From UBA4615 sp044371545 (GTDB lineage Bacteria > Pseudomonadota > Gammaproteobacteria > Burkholderiales > Burkholderiaceae_E): DNA of 6,280 nt. A program made the position numbers and the translations under genes. Numbering within the stretch: position 1 is the first letter of the stretch; the number at the start of each line of letters is the position of its first letter. Positions 5,291 to 6,280 of this stretch are shown here, in pieces. Location: positions 1 to 6,280 of the forward strand of contig JBILTM010000258.1 of the NCBI GenBank assembly GCA_044371545.1. Direction: 5' to 3'. The notes under the pieces are model-generated. The model ran no database searches. It was not told the DNA's origin and was given only the letters and a program-made list of their open reading frames with translations.

Positions 5291-6280
5291 ATGTCCCGCC
5301 TGCTCTCCGTGCTCACCCTGTGCTCGCTCCTCGGTCTCGCGTCCGGCGCTCAGGCCGCCGATCCGACGTCGATGCGCGTCGCCGGCAACTTCTCGTCGAA
5401 CCGCAACCACGTGGAGGGCGTCGAGAAGCCGTTCTTCACCGCGCTGCCGAAGCTGATGGGCGCCAACCTCGCGGTGAACTACAACCCGATGGACGTGCTC
5501 GGCGTGCAGGCGGCCGACGCGCTGCGGCTGCTGCGCTCGGGCACCTTCGACGTGATGAGCGTGCAGATCGGCATGGCCTCGCGCGACGATCCGTTCTTCG
5601 AAGGCATCGACCTGATCGGCGTGTCGACGAACATGGAGGACCTGCGCAAGGCCGTCGACGCGTACCGCCAGGCCTTCGACGAGCGGCTGCAGCGGCGCTT
5701 CAACGCGAAGGTGATGACGCTGTGGCCGTTCGGGCCGCAGGTCTTCTACTGCAACAAGCCGATCAAGTCGGTGGACGACCTGAAGGGCCTGAAGGTCCGC
5801 AGCTTCACGCCCTCGATGGCGGCGCTGATCCAGAGCTTCGGCGCAACGCCGGTGACGATGCAGTTCTCCGAGGTCTACCCGTCGCTGCAGCGCGGCGTCG
5901 CCGACTGCGGCGTGACCTCGCCGACCTCCGGCAATTCGGGCAAGTGGCCCGAGGTCACGACGCACTTCCTGCCGCTGTCGGTCTCCGGCTCGGTGCAGGG
6001 CCACTTCATGAACCTCGACTACTGGAACAAGTTCTCGCCCGAGGCGCAGAAGAGCCTGGTCTCGCAGTTCAAGAAGATGGAGGACGAGATGTGGTCGCTC
6101 GCGCTGCGCGCGAACGGCGACGCGATGAACTGCAACGTCGGCAAGGAGCCGTGCAAGGAGAACACCAAGTTCGCGATGACCCTCGTGCCGGTCACCCCGG
6201 CCGACGAGAAGAAGGTCAAGGACGCGGTGACCAAGGTCGTGCTGCCGATCTGGAAGGCTTCTTGCAACAAGGTCGACCCG
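5291..6280 (+). CDS. TRAP transporter solute-binding protein (DctP type), 3' end cut off
   Basis: This is the periplasmic receptor of a tripartite ATP-independent transporter; it captures an organic acid and delivers it to the DctQ/DctM membrane subunits. Exactly 330 codons are visible before the right edge, so the usual length is nearly reached and probably only a short tail is missing. Residues 1-22 form a Sec signal peptide with cleavage expected after AQA (20-22). Family marks are LRSGTFDVMSVQ (81-92), DDLKGLKVRSF (162-172) with Arg170 at the place of the conserved carboxylate-binding arginine, and FSEVYPSLQRGVADCG (192-207). Cys281 and Cys288 (CNVGKEPC) and Cys325 near the C-terminus could form disulfides in the periplasm. 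No dctQ or dctM is in view; they may follow downstream, or be absent if this is an orphan receptor. The ligand is unknown. The divergent racemase-family gene suggests a chiral or hydroxylated acid, but this is inference. Confidence 0.93.
   Translation, partial: MSRLLSVLTLCSLLGLASGAQAADPTSMRVAGNFSSNRNHVEGVEKPFFTALPKLMGANLAVNYNPMDVLGVQAADALRLLRSGTFDVMSVQIGMASRDDPFFEGIDLIGVSTNMEDLRKAVDAYRQAFDERLQRRFNAKVMTLWPFGPQVFYCNKPIKSVDDLKGLKVRSFTPSMAALIQSFGATPVTMQFSEVYPSLQRGVADCGVTSPTSGNSGKWPEVTTHFLPLSVSGSVQGHFMNLDYWNKFSPEAQKSLVSQFKKMEDEMWSLALRANGDAMNCNVGKEPCKENTKFAMTLVPVTPADEKKVKDAVTKVVLPIWKASCNKVDP

Noticed and set aside
5312..5323. Cys11 in the TRAP receptor signal peptide as a possible lipobox
   Set aside because: Leu sits at the -1 position where a lipobox needs Gly, Ala or Ser, and the cysteine is in the middle of the hydrophobic core; an AQA cleavage site after residue 22 fits better.
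5069..6004. A 311-codon minus-strand frame opposite the TRAP receptor
   Set aside because: It is antisense to a gene with a clear signal peptide, ribosome site and family motifs; its His/Arg/Val-rich product matches nothing.
6019..6270. An 83-codon minus-strand frame with a more natural-looking composition (starts MLQEAFQIGS)
   Set aside because: It lies fully inside the TRAP receptor coding region on the opposite strand, and its look follows from the codon use of the sense gene. No independent support.

Overview
The window comes from a very GC-rich (about 70% by eye) proteobacterial chromosome. The order leuS-lptE-holA and the protein sequences suggest a betaproteobacterium, probably Burkholderiales. 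I cannot name the species. There are five protein-coding genes and no RNA genes, insertion sequences or CRISPR arrays that I can see.

Bases 1-4191 are a tightly packed housekeeping operon read on the minus strand. leuS (leucyl-tRNA synthetase, complete, 900 aa) is followed by lptE (outer-membrane LPS-assembly lipoprotein, complete, 171 aa), whose ATG shares one base with the leuS stop. A 24-base gap then leads to holA (DNA polymerase III delta subunit), which begins with GTG and runs off the left edge after about 316 codons. A perfect TATAAT lies upstream of leuS. The three genes serve translation, envelope assembly and replication; they are linked by conserved order, not by a shared pathway.

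Bases 4266-6280 look like an accessory metabolic module. On the minus strand, just upstream of leuS, is a 254-aa protein of the Asp/Glu/hydantoin racemase superfamily. Neither of the two usual catalytic cysteines is apparent in it. Divergent from it on the plus strand is a secreted TRAP-transporter solute-binding protein, cut by the right edge after 330 residues. The membrane subunits would be expected beyond the window. A plausible reading is uptake of a small organic acid by the TRAP system and its conversion by the racemase-like enzyme; the substrate cannot be told from sequence.

The 260-base spacer between the two divergent genes holds GC-rich hairpins, an AT-rich palindrome (AATGCATT) and three GTCGACG copies spaced exactly 22 bp apart just before the TRAP gene. 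These are candidate operator sequences. I see no clearly new biological system. The best leads are the cysteine-less racemase homologue, the phased repeats beside it, and a possible coupling mini-ORF at the holA start.
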